A DNA stretch of 64,000 bases from Mycolicibacterium frederiksbergense (GTDB lineage Bacteria > Actinomycetota > Actinomycetes > Mycobacteriales > Mycobacteriaceae), in assembly GCF_012223425.1 (NCBI RefSeq), contig NZ_CP038797.1, positions 277,438 to 341,437 of the forward strand, read 5' to 3'. The translations under genes and the position numbers were made by a program. Positions 8,754 to 17,752 of the stretch are shown here, piece by piece (position 1 is the first letter of the stretch; each line of letters begins with the position of its first letter). Under the pieces are notes generated by a model. It did no database searches. It saw only the letters and a program-made list of their open reading frames with translations, and was not told the origin of the DNA.

Positions 8754-10007
8754 TCAGGTTGTTGGGCTCGGCGCAATTATTTGCGGCGGTGCGAGACGAC
8801 CGGCGCGGTCCAAGTGGTACAGCGCGGCCGCTGACACCAGCCCGACCACCGCCAACGCCACCCAGATCAGCTCCTCCGCTCCGGCATCGCGCGCGACTTG
8901 CATCAGCGTTCCGGTAGCAAGGTTTCCCGCCAGGATGCCAACGCCAACGATGGTGTTGTAAAAGCCGTAGTGGGTGCCGACCAGGCGGTTACCCGACAAC
9001 GAGACGACGGTATCCATCTCGAATGGGAACACCGCCGCCGATCCGACGGCCAGCACCGCCGCGGCAATCAGTAGCGCACCTCCGGCGGCGACCACACCGA
9101 AACGCTGTGTGTCCGGTATAACGATCAGCGGCACGAACGCGGCTGCGAGGACGATTAACCCCACCGACAAGGATCGCCCCGGCGCCCACCGGGCGGCGAA
9201 CCAACGGGTGATACGCAGCTGCCCGAGGACCGCCACCAACCCCGATACGACGAACACCGCTGCCACGACCGTCGACTGCTGCTGCGGGGCAACGAGTCCC
9301 GCGTGCAGGGGCAGCGCCAGGTACACCTGAAACGACAGTACGTAGGAGCCGGTCATCGCCACGGCGAACAACAGAAATGAGCGGTTGGCGATCACCGCGC
9401 GCCAGTCGGCAAGCACCGAGGTCTTTTCAGTCGGTGCGTCCCCGCTGTGCTGGGGTAGCGCGAAGAGTTGCGCGACAGTCAGTACGGCGAAGACGACGGC
9501 TGCTGCCGCGGCGGTGACACGGAAGTCCAGCATCATCAATGCCAGCCCGACCAGGGGTCCTGCGAGGATGCCGGCTTGGTAGAAGATGTTGAACAGTGCG
9601 AACGCCTCGACCCGTCGCGCGCCTGAGTCCGCCGCGAGGTAGGCCCGCACGGCCGGATTGAACAGCGCACCTGCGAATCCTGTAGCGGCCGAAGCGATCA
9701 GCACTGCGGGCAGAGAATCGGCGACGACCAGCAGTCCGAATCCCGCAGTACGCAGTACACATCCCGCGACGATGAGTGGCTTGTAGCCAAGCCGGTCGGC
9801 CAATGTTCCACCCACGATGAACATTCCCTGCTGGGAGAAGTTGCGCACGCCCAGCACCAGGCCCACCGCCCACGCTGCCAGCCCCAGCGGACCTGCCAGA
9901 TAGGTGGCCAGGTACGGCATCAGCATGTAGAAACCCAGATTGATGCCGAATTGGTTGATCATCAAGATTCGACTGGGCCAACCAAAGCTGCGGTATTGCT
10001 CGACCAT
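8754..10007 (-). CDS. MFS transporter, Rv0849-like, of the lpqS-cysK2 operon
   Basis: 417 residues with about twelve hydrophobic segments. The MFS A-motif is recognisable between helices 2 and 3 (GGTLADRLGYKPLIV). It follows a cysK2-like gene by 5 bp, and the GAGGTG ribosome site lies within the end of that gene, so the two are cotranscribed. The order lpqS-cysK2-MFS matches Rv0847-Rv0848-Rv0849 of M. tuberculosis, which is copper-responsive through RicR. The substrate is unknown; export of a thiol or S-sulfocysteine-related compound is an inference from the partner gene. The ATG at 10007 is preferred to one at 10061. Confidence 0.85.
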   Translation of the reverse strand: MVEQYRSFGWPSRILMINQFGINLGFYMLMPYLATYLAGPLGLAAWAVGLVLGVRNFSQQGMFIVGGTLADRLGYKPLIVAGCVLRTAGFGLLVVADSLPAVLIASAATGFAGALFNPAVRAYLAADSGARRVEAFALFNIFYQAGILAGPLVGLALMMLDFRVTAAAAAVVFAVLTVAQLFALPQHSGDAPTEKTSVLADWRAVIANRSFLLFAVAMTGSYVLSFQVYLALPLHAGLVAPQQQSTVVAAVFVVSGLVAVLGQLRITRWFAARWAPGRSLSVGLIVLAAAFVPLIVIPDTQRFGVVAAGGALLIAAAVLAVGSAAVFPFEMDTVVSLSGNRLVGTHYGFYNTIVGVGILAGNLATGTLMQVARDAGAEELIWVALAVVGLVSAAALYHLDRAGRLAPPQIIAPSPTT

Positions 10008-10012
10008 GCCTT

Positions 10013-11122
10013 TCACCTCTGTGCCCCCACCGGATCGACGACCGTCGCGCAGCGTGTCCATGACGTCACGACGTGAGCGCGCGCGTCATCGATCGTGTCG
10101 GGTTCCTGCGCCGGAACGGCGTCCAATAGGCCGTGATCGCGGCAGTACGCGTCGTTGTAGACAGTGTCGAAGTAGCGCTGCGGCCCATCAGGGAAGATCG
10201 CGGCGATGGTAGTGCCTGGCGACAGCGTGCGTGCCGCCCAGCTGGCCGCCAAGGCGACCGCGCCGACGCTCCAACCGCCGCTGGCGTAGTGAGTCGAAGC
10301 CAGTTTTCTGCAGGCCCACACGGCCTCTGCCGGGGCGACCCAATGAACCTCGGAAAATGCTTGGTAGTCGACGTTGCCGGGATAGATGCTGGACCCAAGC
10401 CCGCGCATCAGCCGGGTGCTGGCCGGTTGACCGAAGATCGTTGATCCGATGGTGTCCACGCCGATCAAGCGGAGATCGGGATTGAATTCCCGCAGCACCC
10501 GCGCCACTCCGGCCGAATGGCCGCCGGTGCCCACCGAGCACACCAGCACATCGACACGGCCAAGTTGATCCTGCAGTTCGAGTGCGAGCGGACGGTAGGC
10601 ATCGACATTGTCGGGATTGTTGTACTGGTCGGGAAACCAGGCTCGTGGATTGGCGGACACCAGTTCGGCGACGCGGTCTCGGCGTGCTTGTTGCCAACCC
10701 CCGTTGGGATGCGCAGTGGTAACCATATCGACCTCGGCGCCGAACGCCGACAACATCCGGGCGATGATGGGTTCCAGCCCGGGATCGGTGACCAATGTGA
10801 CGGGATGGCCGTACACCGTGCCGGCCAATGCGAGTCCCAGGCCCAAGGTGCCGCTGGTGGATTCGATAATCCTTGCCCCCGGGAGCAGGTCACCGCGGGC
10901 ACGAGCGCGCTCGACCATGTGCATCGCGGGACGATCCTTCATGCCGCCGGGATTGAAGCCTTCAAGCTTGGCCCAAAAACCACGATTATCAGCGGTGAAT
11001 GGGGCGGTGATGCGCAGCACCGGAGTGTTGCCCACCATCGTGCCCGGCCTGTCGTAACGGCCGAGCTGCTGTGAGTATGAAGTGTGTGCATGACGGGTAA
11101 GAGCGGACAGGACGTTGTTCAT
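10013..11122 (-). CDS. cysK2: CysK2-like PLP-dependent cysteine/S-sulfocysteine synthase
   Basis: 369 residues, close to M. tuberculosis CysK2. PLP-fold landmarks: GNTPVLRI, then [11 protein letters not shown] with the Schiff-base Lys, [13 protein letters not shown] for substrate binding, and [15 protein letters not shown] for phosphate binding. CysK2 proteins are described as O-phosphoserine-dependent S-sulfocysteine synthases; here that is inferred from operon order and length. It lies between an LpqS-like gene (gap 118 bp) and the MFS gene. ATG at 11122 with GGAG 13 bp upstream; an in-frame start at 11161 is less likely. Confidence 0.87.
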   Translation of the reverse strand: MNNVLSALTRHAHTSYSQQLGRYDRPGTMVGNTPVLRITAPFTADNRGFWAKLEGFNPGGMKDRPAMHMVERARARGDLLPGARIIESTSGTLGLGLALAGTVYGHPVTLVTDPGLEPIIARMLSAFGAEVDMVTTAHPNGGWQQARRDRVAELVSANPRAWFPDQYNNPDNVDAYRPLALELQDQLGRVDVLVCSVGTGGHSAGVARVLREFNPDLRLIGVDTIGSTIFGQPASTRLMRGLGSSIYPGNVDYQAFSEVHWVAPAEAVWACRKLASTHYASGGWSVGAVALAASWAARTLSPGTTIAAIFPDGPQRYFDTVYNDAYCRDHGLLDAVPAQEPDTIDDARAHVVTSWTRCATVVDPVGAQR

Positions 11123-11240
11123 GGTGGCGTCGCTTCTCCAGGGATTGCCGCGACACACCAACGCGCCGGGGCTTACGGATACAGGGCGGCTATCAGCCGA
11201 CCGACTTCACACACGGTGAAGCGGTCTACTGGTGACACCC

Positions 11241-11630
11241 TCAGCAGCGCGCGATACACAACCGGATCAGCAGCTGCTGTCCGGGAACGATCCATGGATG
11301 CGGACGCGGTGGCCCTCGCACCGCCGCCCAGACCCCCGGCCAAGACGCCATGGCGGCACCGGCAAGCACAGCGGCCAGCCCGATGGCTACCAATGGAAAG
11401 GCAGCTCGAGACAGCACAGCCTCGGCAAAGGTGTCAGGCAGCACCGGCGCGGAGGAGTCCTCCAAATGCGGGTGATCCAACGGGACAGCGAACTCGCCGT
11501 GCGCGCCGTCTACGGTCGCATGCGAGCCGTGTGCCGTCGCGTCGCCGGCCGCAGACCACGCCCACTGGGCGCCGACAACGCCTACCCACAGCGCCAACAC
11601 CAGCGCCACGCAGGCGCGGTGTCGTTTCAC
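11241..11630 (-). CDS. LpqS-like secreted protein lacking a lipobox cysteine
   Basis: 129 residues from a GTG at 11630, about the length of M. tuberculosis LpqS. The resemblance lies in EFAVPLDHPHLEDSSAPVLPD, FAEAVLSR and the C-terminal RGPPRPHP..VPGQQLLIRLCIARC. The N-terminal hydrophobic segment (CVALVLALWVGVVGAQWAWSA) is a signal or anchor but has no lipobox Cys where LpqS has one, so it is probably not lipidated. His pairs (HGSHATVDGAHG, DHPHLED) may bind copper. First gene of the lpqS-cysK2-MFS operon. The ribosome site is weak, so the start is uncertain. Confidence 0.72.
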   Translation of the reverse strand: MKRHRACVALVLALWVGVVGAQWAWSAAGDATAHGSHATVDGAHGEFAVPLDHPHLEDSSAPVLPDTFAEAVLSRAAFPLVAIGLAAVLAGAAMASWPGVWAAVRGPPRPHPWIVPGQQLLIRLCIARC

Positions 11631-12181
11631 TGCAAGAGCGTCGTTGTACCTCACAATGTTGCCGACTGTAGCAGCGAGCACCGGCACGAACGGGCGCCTG
11701 TGGACTTGACGCCATGTTGTTATCGCGCCGAAACGGGCGGTTGGGCAGTTGGCAGACTGGCCGTGCCCCGTCCCACCCATCAACGAAATGAGCTGCAAGA
11801 CAGATGGTTCAAGGATTGTCCGGCAAACCGTGGCCAGACATAAGCGCTGCTCACCTACGGTCAGCCACGGAGATCGGAACGTCTAAGCGTCCCAATCAAT
11901 GCGCGCAAGGACCAAGGGGCTGCCGCCGCGCACGCTTCGCCAGCAGCCGTCCGGCCCGTCCCGCGACACAGTCGGCGGCACATAGTGATGCTCATCACAA
12001 TGAGTAGATCGTGCGTCTGTTCGCGTGCTGCGATGGCCTTCATCTCGATGTCAGGCGTGCGCAGGCCGTCGCAGCCCAACTATGTCGGCAAACGCTATAC
12101 AGACACCCCTGCATCAGTGGGGGATCAAAAGATCGATCAGCGCTTGGGGTGCACGCCGTCACAGTGATGGTGGCGGGCACC
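11631..12181. promoter_or_regulatory. Divergent region between lpqS operon and two-component system
   Basis: About 550 bp without a credible gene. It contains a perfect 14-bp palindrome GTGATGCTCATCAC (11985-11998) overlapping a second dyad CTCAT-N4-ATGAG (11991-12004). These sit about 180 bp upstream of the response regulator and may be regulator sites for either operon. Confidence 0.4.
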
Positions 12182-12937
12182 ATGAATGTTATGGAGCACC
12201 CCACAGGTTCGCAGACGGCCCGCACGATGGGATATCGCGCACTAGTCGTTGACGATGAAGTGCCACTGGCCGAAGTGGTTGCCAGTTATCTGGAACGCGA
12301 GCAGTTCGAGGTCGTCGTGGCCGATAACGGTGTGGACGCGATCGCCGTCGCACGCGAACTCGACCCTGATGTTGTGGTCCTCGATCTGGGCCTGCCAGGC
12401 ATCGACGGTTTGGAAGTGTGTCGGCAGTTGCGCACCTTTTCTGACGCCTACGTGGTGATGCTCACCGCTCGTGACGCCGAGATCGACACCGTCCTCGGCC
12501 TCACCGTCGGAGCCGACGACTACATCACCAAACCCTTTAGCCCGCGCGAACTCGTTGCGCGCATTCGAGCAATGCTCCGCCGACCTCGTATCCAGCAGAT
12601 TGTTCCCGCGAGTGCCGAGCGCATAGCTCCAGCACCTCGGTCCTTCGCGGCGCTGAGCATCGATGTCGCTGCTCGCGAGGTACGCGTCGATGGCGATCCG
12701 ATCCTGTTGACCCGTACCGAATTCGACATTCTCGAAGCTCTGTCTGCGCGCCCGGGCATCGTCCTCAGCCGCCGTCAACTGCTCGAAATCGTTCGCGACG
12801 GCCCATGGGTGGGCAACGAGCACCTCGTAGACGTCCACATCGGACATCTTCGACGCAAGCTCGGCGACGATGCGGCCCAACCACGCTACATCGCCACGGT
12901 GCGCGGAGTGGGTTACCGGATGGGCACCGGCCAATGA
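12182..12937 (+). CDS. OmpR-family response regulator
   Basis: 251 residues. The receiver domain reads ALVVDDEVPLAEVV, then VVLDLGLPG with the phosphorylatable Asp, VMLTARD with the switch Thr region, and GADDYITKPFSPREL with the conserved Lys. A winged-helix output domain occupies the C-terminal 100 residues (LTRTEFDILEALSARPG, then VDVHIGHLRRKLGDD and TVRGVGYRM). The start is uncertain: ATGs at 12182, 12191 and 12227 all precede the receiver strand. Its stop overlaps the kinase start as ATGA. Its position within a copper island suggests a copper or envelope stress signal, by inference. Confidence 0.9.
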   Translation: MNVMEHPTGSQTARTMGYRALVVDDEVPLAEVVASYLEREQFEVVVADNGVDAIAVARELDPDVVVLDLGLPGIDGLEVCRQLRTFSDAYVVMLTARDAEIDTVLGLTVGADDYITKPFSPRELVARIRAMLRRPRIQQIVPASAERIAPAPRSFAALSIDVAAREVRVDGDPILLTRTEFDILEALSARPGIVLSRRQLLEIVRDGPWVGNEHLVDVHIGHLRRKLGDDAAQPRYIATVRGVGYRMGTGQ

Positions 12938-14097
12938 CCGCACCAGGACCACCGCCGCCGCGCTCACGCCGCCCCGGCATCGGGCTGCGACTGCTGGCCG
13001 CGCAAGCGATCGTGGTCATCACCGGCGCGCTGACCACGACCGCCGTGGCGACCATCGTCGGTCCCCCATTGTTTCGCGAACACCTCCACCGTGCCGGAGT
13101 TGCGGCGAATTCGATGGAAGAGGTACATGCTGAAGAGGCTTACGGCTACGCCACCGTCATATCGATTGGGGTCGCGGTAGCGGTATCGGCCTTGGTCGCT
13201 TTAGCGGTCAGCTTCTACGTCAGCCGGCGTTTGCAGCGATCGGTCACCGAGGTCGCTTCAGCGGCCAAGGCAGTCGCCAGAGGGCAATACGACACCCGAG
13301 TGTCACCACCAGACCTTGGAGAAGATTTCGACGCACTCGCGGTGGCCTTCAATCAAATGGCTTCCCAGCTGCAAACTGTCGACTCGACGCGACAGCGATT
13401 GTTCCGTGACCTGGCACACGAGATCCGCACACCCGTAGCGGTATTGGAGGCCTATATCGAGGCACTCGAAGATGGCGTGCGCACCCTGACACCGGAGACC
13501 GCGGCCATGCTGCGCGACCAAACACGACGGCTCGTGCGCTTCTCTGAGGACGTCGCCGCACTGGCCAAAGCGGAAGAAAGCTCATTCGCGCTGGCCCACA
13601 ACGTGATCGACGTCGGCATTGTCGCGCGCCGCTGCATCGCCGCAGCCCAAGAACGATACGACAATAAAGGTGTAGCAATCAGGTTCAACCAGACCCACGA
13701 ACTGCCGGCGCTGTGGGCAGACGAGCAACGACTGGCCCAAGTACTCGGCAATCTTCTCGACAACGCGCTCCTGCACACCCCAGCCGGCGGCTCCGTCGAA
13801 CTCAGATGCGCCCACAACGGCGACAAGGTGACCATCGTCGTGACCGACGACGGCGAAGGAATCTCAGCAGAACACCTGCCCAGAATCTTCGAACGGTTCT
13901 ACCGTGCCGACGCCGCTCGCGACCGTGGACACGGAGGAGCTGGCTTGGGTCTGGCCATCGCCAAGGCCCTCGTCGAAGCGCACGCGGGCACCATCGCTGC
14001 TACCAGCTCAGGGCCGGGCACCGGCACCACTTTCACAGTAGAACTACCTGTCACACCGCGTCCCGGTGCGACAGTTGGCGCCGACACCGACCTTTAA
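12934..14097 (+). CDS. Membrane sensor histidine kinase
   Basis: 387 residues. Two membrane helices (about 18-42 and 68-92) bracket a short extracytoplasmic loop of only some 25 residues (LFREHLHRAGVAANSMEEVHAEEAYG), too small for a classical sensor domain. Then come HAMP (SRRLQRSVTEVASAAKAVARGQYDTRV), the HisKA H-box (FRDLAHEIRTPVAVLEAY) and HATPase (GNLLDNALLHTP N-box, DDGEGIS, GGAGLGLAI). The loop holds His and Glu residues that might bind metal. Translationally coupled to the regulator by the ATGA overlap. The downstream DUF305 gene is convergent. Confidence 0.92.
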   Translation: MTAPGPPPPRSRRPGIGLRLLAAQAIVVITGALTTTAVATIVGPPLFREHLHRAGVAANSMEEVHAEEAYGYATVISIGVAVAVSALVALAVSFYVSRRLQRSVTEVASAAKAVARGQYDTRVSPPDLGEDFDALAVAFNQMASQLQTVDSTRQRLFRDLAHEIRTPVAVLEAYIEALEDGVRTLTPETAAMLRDQTRRLVRFSEDVAALAKAEESSFALAHNVIDVGIVARRCIAAAQERYDNKGVAIRFNQTHELPALWADEQRLAQVLGNLLDNALLHTPAGGSVELRCAHNGDKVTIVVTDDGEGISAEHLPRIFERFYRADAARDRGHGGAGLGLAIAKALVEAHAGTIAATSSGPGTGTTFTVELPVTPRPGATVGADTDL

Positions 14098-14116
14098 CTG
14101 CGCTACCTACACAGTC

Positions 14117-14800
14117 CTACTTTTCCAACAGTGCACGCATCTCGTCTATCTCGCCCTGCTGAGATGTCACAATCGTTCGCGCCATGCCGACCGCGTCCGG
14201 AAACTGGCCCTTGTCAATCTCCTGCTGCGCCATGGTGATCGCACCCTCATGATGCTTGATCATCTGCTCAAGGAACAGCTTGCCAGCTTCAGCGCCTGGG
14301 GCGTTTTGCAGCGCGGCCATATCAGCTTCCGACATCATGCCGTGACCGCCGCTGCCCATGCCGGGCATGTCGCCCATGCCTCCGCCGGACATGTCATGAC
14401 CAGGCATGAAGGTTCCAGGCGTGGAGGTGCTGCTTGTCGCAGGTGCGGAGGATGCGCCCCACTGCTGCAACCAGCCCTGCATTTTCTCGATCTCGGGTGC
14501 CTGCGCAGCCTTTATTTCCTCGGCCAAAGACAGCACGGCCGGATCCACACCCTGCTTACCGAGCAGCATGTCACTCATCTCAATCGCCTGCTCGTGATGG
14601 GGAATCATGCCCTGAGCGAAAGCCACGTCGGCCTCATTGTGGGAACTGGCATCAGCCGAGGTACTGACCGAGGTCGATAATGCCGGCGACGAGGCCGCCG
14701 ACGAGGACTCGCTCGTGGTTGATCCGCCCGAACAGGCCGTAAGAACCACGGCGGACGCAGCCAGCGCCACAAACCCGTACCCATATCGATTGCGCTGCAT
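14117..14800 (-). CDS. DUF305 lipoprotein with Met/His-rich copper-binding linker
   Basis: 227 residues with a lipoprotein signal (MQRNRYGYGFVALAASAVVL then TAC, lipobox Cys at 23). Two DUF305 helical halves each carry an HH motif (QGMIPHHEQAIEMSDM and EQMIKHHEGAITMAQQ). Between them lies a Met/His-rich linker (MPGHDMSGGGMGDMPGMG, then GGHGMM). DUF305 proteins of this type bind copper in the periplasm; metal specificity here is inferred. The ATG at 14800 has AGGAAGGG upstream. Convergent with the two-component system, and plausibly one of its targets. Confidence 0.85.
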   Translation of the reverse strand: MQRNRYGYGFVALAASAVVLTACSGGSTTSESSSAASSPALSTSVSTSADASSHNEADVAFAQGMIPHHEQAIEMSDMLLGKQGVDPAVLSLAEEIKAAQAPEIEKMQGWLQQWGASSAPATSSTSTPGTFMPGHDMSGGGMGDMPGMGSGGHGMMSEADMAALQNAPGAEAGKLFLEQMIKHHEGAITMAQQEIDKGQFPDAVGMARTIVTSQQGEIDEMRALLEK

Positions 14801-15075
14801 CGCACACCCTTCCTCGAACTCTATTTGACAACGCACGTTTGCAGAGCACCGATAGGCACCCGCTGCTCCAGCGTGAGACTTGCGAGTATGAGTCTCTTCG
14901 ACTTCCCATAAAGATCTGATGAAGACACGCTGGGGCTCAGGTCATACGTCGATGCAAGGACGGGAGCTGACAGAGGAACGATTTCCCGAGCGATCCTTTT
15001 TAACTAACTCATAGCCATCGGCCAGGCTCCCCGCTGCCGCCTGCTGATAGGTCCACAGCTCCACTGTGGTCGTCA
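14801..15075. other. Upstream region of the DUF305 gene, no gene seen
   Basis: Contains the DUF305 promoter region. The sequence around 14820-14835, read on the minus strand, is TTGTCAAATAGAGT and could be part of a promoter. No gene, strong terminator or metal-regulator dyad was recognised. Confidence 0.4.
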
Positions 15076-15720
15076 TTGGCGGGGGCGGCGGCTGTCGATC
15101 GCGTGCGCTGCACCTGTTCGTGTCACCCTCAGTTACCCGACAGCGACCGCCACGACTACGGCTTCGACTGCGTCTGCAGGCGAACCCTCGAGCACCGACG
15201 CGACTCCCTCCAACGAGCGCTCAACGAGATCCGCGACGCCGGGCAGTCAGCGGAGGACGAACAGGCGCGGAACGCCAGCCAGGCTATCGTCCAAGACTGG
15301 GTGGCCGAGCACCCAGGAGTCGCCGTTCGAAGTCACGGTGGCCCGGTGCCCGAACAATGGCGCGGCGACGTCGACGGGCACAGTTTTTACTTCCGCGAAC
15401 GCCACGACGTCTGGCACATCGAAATCGACCTACGCCCCACATTGATCGACGTGCTCGACGGCCACAACGACGACGGCAGAAGCCGCCTCCGGCAACGTCT
15501 GATCGAGCAAGGCGAGGTAATCGCCACCGGCACCATCGACGCCGCGGACTACGGAAGCACCGTCGTGCAGCGAGCACAGTTCATCGTGACCACCATTCGC
15601 GATCACCTCAGGCGGAAAGCATGCACGCACCACCTCGATAACCTTGATGCGATCACCGCTGCCCTTGGAACGACGATCGACTGGTGTCCAACGTGCGGAA
15701 TCCGCCTGCCCGCGAGCTGA
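15076..15720 (+). CDS. Hypothetical protein with N- and C-terminal cysteine clusters
   Basis: About 214 residues; not recognised. The N-terminus has CTCSCHPQL and FDCVCRR, and the C-terminus WCPTCGIRL, so the two ends may form one zinc site. The middle is acidic and helical (RRDSLQRALNEIRDAGQ, DEQARNASQAIVQDWVAEHPG) followed by a beta-rich region (DGHSFYFRERHDVWHIEIDLRP). The frame is open from 15004 but has no ATG or GTG there; a TTG at 15076 is the first plausible start, so the N-terminus is uncertain. The 3' end is clear. Nothing nearby suggests a function. Confidence 0.5.
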   Translation: MAGAAAVDRVRCTCSCHPQLPDSDRHDYGFDCVCRRTLEHRRDSLQRALNEIRDAGQSAEDEQARNASQAIVQDWVAEHPGVAVRSHGGPVPEQWRGDVDGHSFYFRERHDVWHIEIDLRPTLIDVLDGHNDDGRSRLRQRLIEQGEVIATGTIDAADYGSTVVQRAQFIVTTIRDHLRRKACTHHLDNLDAITAALGTTIDWCPTCGIRLPAS

Positions 15721-16017
15721 TCCTGGTACCGCCAAACTTGCCGCCTGATCACTGGGACCGTGCAACAAGCCGCAGAATGCCGCCGCGAAAGGGCACCCCC
15801 TCCCCGCGGCTTTCTGCAACGTTGGGATCGATGTGCCGATGTTGTCGCCGGCGCGTCGCACGAGCCGGCCTATGACTGCGGCTTGTTCCGAAGCGGGCTT
15901 GAGTACCAGCGACCAATATCACCGCAGCACCAACGCAGCTTGCGGTGGCGGCCCCACTGGCGAGCAATCTTTCCGTTCCTCACCTTGCTGGAAGAAACTC
16001 ATCGGCACGGCCGGGTC
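15721..16017. other. Gene-free stretch before the second IS3-family element
   Basis: No supported gene. Short frames on both strands have unlikely composition and no ribosome sites. Confidence 0.4.
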
Positions 16018-16081
16018 TGCTGCACGAATAGGTGACATCTGAGTTGGCTTCCCCAGACGGGCGAGCTGGAAGGATGTCCTT

Positions 16082-16390
16082 GTGCCCAGGCCCTACCCCC
16101 GTGAGTTCCGCGACGATGTTGTGCGGGTCGCTCGCAACCGCGATGACGGTGTGACGATCGAGCAGATCGCCAACGATTTCGGTGTACACCCGATGACGTT
16201 GCATAAGTGGATGCGCCAAGCCGATATCGACGAAGGCGCCAAGCCCGGCAAGAGCACTGGCGAGTCCGGTGAACTGCGTGAGGCGCGGCGTCGGATCAAG
16301 TTGTTGGAGCAGGAGAATGAAGTCCTGCGCAGGGCCACGGCGTATCTGTCGCAGGCCAATCTGCCGGGAAAAGGCTCTACCCGCTCGTAA
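16082..16390 (+). CDS. IS3-family transposase OrfA
   Basis: 102 residues: HTH (PREFRDDVVRVARNRDDGVTI then EQIANDFGVHPMTLHKWMRQ) and a coiled-coil (EARRRIKLLEQENEVLRRATAYL). Near its end a slippery A-AAA-G (16369-16373) lets a -1 shift lead into the OrfB frame (AAA AGG CTC TAC), the standard way IS3 elements make OrfAB. Confidence 0.9.
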   Translation: MPRPYPREFRDDVVRVARNRDDGVTIEQIANDFGVHPMTLHKWMRQADIDEGAKPGKSTGESGELREARRRIKLLEQENEVLRRATAYLSQANLPGKGSTRS

Positions 16391-16422
16391 GTGAGCTCGC
16401 CGCCGACGGGATCCCCGTCGCG

Positions 16423-17244
16423 GTGACGTGCCGGGTACTCAAGCTCGCCCGCCAGCCCTACTACCGCTGGCGGGCCAATCCCATCACCGACGCGGAGGTT
16501 ATCGAGGCCTATCGCGCCAACGCCCTGTTCGACGCGCACAACGACGACCCGGAGTTCGGCTATCGCTATCTGGTCGAAGAGGCCCGCGAGGCCGGCGAAT
16601 CGATGGCTGAGCGCACCGCCTGGCGGATCTGCTCGCAGAATCAATTGTGGAGTGTGTTCGGCAAGAAGCGGGGTAAGAACGGCAAGGTCGGCCCGCCGGT
16701 ACATGATGATCTTGTCGAGCGCGACTTCACCGCCAGCGGCCCAAATCAGCTGTGGCTCGGCGATATCACTGAGCACCGCACCGATGAAGGCAAGCTCTAT
16801 CTCTGTGCAATCAAGGACGTGTTCTCCAACCGCATCGTCGGGTACTCGATCGACTCCCGGATGAAGTCCCGGCTGGCCACTACAGCGCTCAGTAGTGCGG
16901 TGGCACGCCGCGGTGAGGTGGCCGGTTGCATTCTGCACTCCGACCGCGGGTCTCAGTTCAGGTCAAGACGATTCGTCCACGCCCTCAGCCGTTACGAAAT
17001 GGTCGGATCGATGGGCCGCGTCGGAGCGGCCGGCGACAACGCGGCCATGGAGAGCTTCTTCGCGCTACTGCAGAAGAACGTGCTCGATCGCCGCCGCTGG
17101 AGCACCCGAGAAGAGCTGCGGATCGCGATCGTCACCTGGATCGAACGGACCTACCATCGACGCCGGCGCCAAGCCGGACTCGGGCGGTTGACCCCGATCG
17201 AATTCGAAGCGATTATGACCACACCGGCCAGTCAGGCCGCGTGA
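16423..17244 (+). CDS. IS3-family transposase OrfB
   Basis: 273 residues from a GTG at 16423; the frame is open back to the slippery site at 16369, so the natural product is probably the OrfAB fusion beginning ...KRLYPLVSELAADG. Integrase core: QLWLGDITEHRTDEGKLYLC (first Asp), HSDRGSQFRS (second Asp) and AAMESFFALLQ (Glu). A different IS3 group from the inverted pair at 4326 and 17378. Reading frames look intact. Confidence 0.92.
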   Translation: MTCRVLKLARQPYYRWRANPITDAEVIEAYRANALFDAHNDDPEFGYRYLVEEAREAGESMAERTAWRICSQNQLWSVFGKKRGKNGKVGPPVHDDLVERDFTASGPNQLWLGDITEHRTDEGKLYLCAIKDVFSNRIVGYSIDSRMKSRLATTALSSAVARRGEVAGCILHSDRGSQFRSRRFVHALSRYEMVGSMGRVGAAGDNAAMESFFALLQKNVLDRRRWSTREELRIAIVTWIERTYHRRRRQAGLGRLTPIEFEAIMTTPASQAA

Positions 17245-17428
17245 CCGAAACTGTCACCTGATCGTGCAGCAGACCCGTCCCGATGATGTGCACTTTGGAT
17301 GCAGAGCCGGATGAGCGATCTACGGAACAGTCCAGTCGCACCGCTGACAGTTCTGCGCTGCAGCCGCCGCATCGCAGTGACCCGTCCCGGCGTTTCCGGA
17401 GACTTCCGATCTTGGGAGGATCTGGGTT

Positions 17429-17752
17429 ATGGGACGTGTCAGCAAGTACCCCGAGGAGCTTCGTGAGCGTGCGGTGCGCATGGTCGCCGAAGTCCGCCCG
17501 CAGTACCCGTCGCAGTGGGCGGCGATCACCGCGGTCGCGGGCATGTTGGGAATCGGCACCCCGGAGACGTTGCGGACCTGGATACGGCGTTCGGAGGTCG
17601 ATACCGGCCAGCGGCCGGGGGTGACGACTCAGATCGTCGAGGAGAACAAGGCGCTGCGCAGGGAGATCGCCGAGCTGCGTCGGGCCAATGAGATCTTGAA
17701 GGCAGCGGCGATTTTCTTCGGGGCCGAGCTCGACCGGCCCGGGAGACGGTGA
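17429..17752 (+). CDS. IS3-family transposase OrfA (copy 2)
   Basis: 107 residues, identical to the product at 5327-5650: HTH_Tnp_1 domain followed by a leucine-zipper-like helix. Confidence 0.92.
   Translation: MGRVSKYPEELRERAVRMVAEVRPQYPSQWAAITAVAGMLGIGTPETLRTWIRRSEVDTGQRPGVTTQIVEENKALRREIAELRRANEILKAAAIFFGAELDRPGRR

Larger units (their letters stand above)
16018..17271 (+). mobile_element. Second, distinct IS3-family element
   Basis: About 1.25 kb with orfA and orfB. The ends carry matching inverted repeats: left TGCTGCACGAATAGGTGACA, right (reverse complement) TGCTGCACGATCAGGTGACA. The repeat match extends 5 more bases outward on both sides (GGGTC), so the exact ends may be a few bases wider. 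No clear target duplication was found. Confidence 0.78.

Noticed and set aside
11861..12079. Minus-strand frame upstream of the response regulator
   Set aside because: Crosses the palindromic promoter region; no protein pattern.
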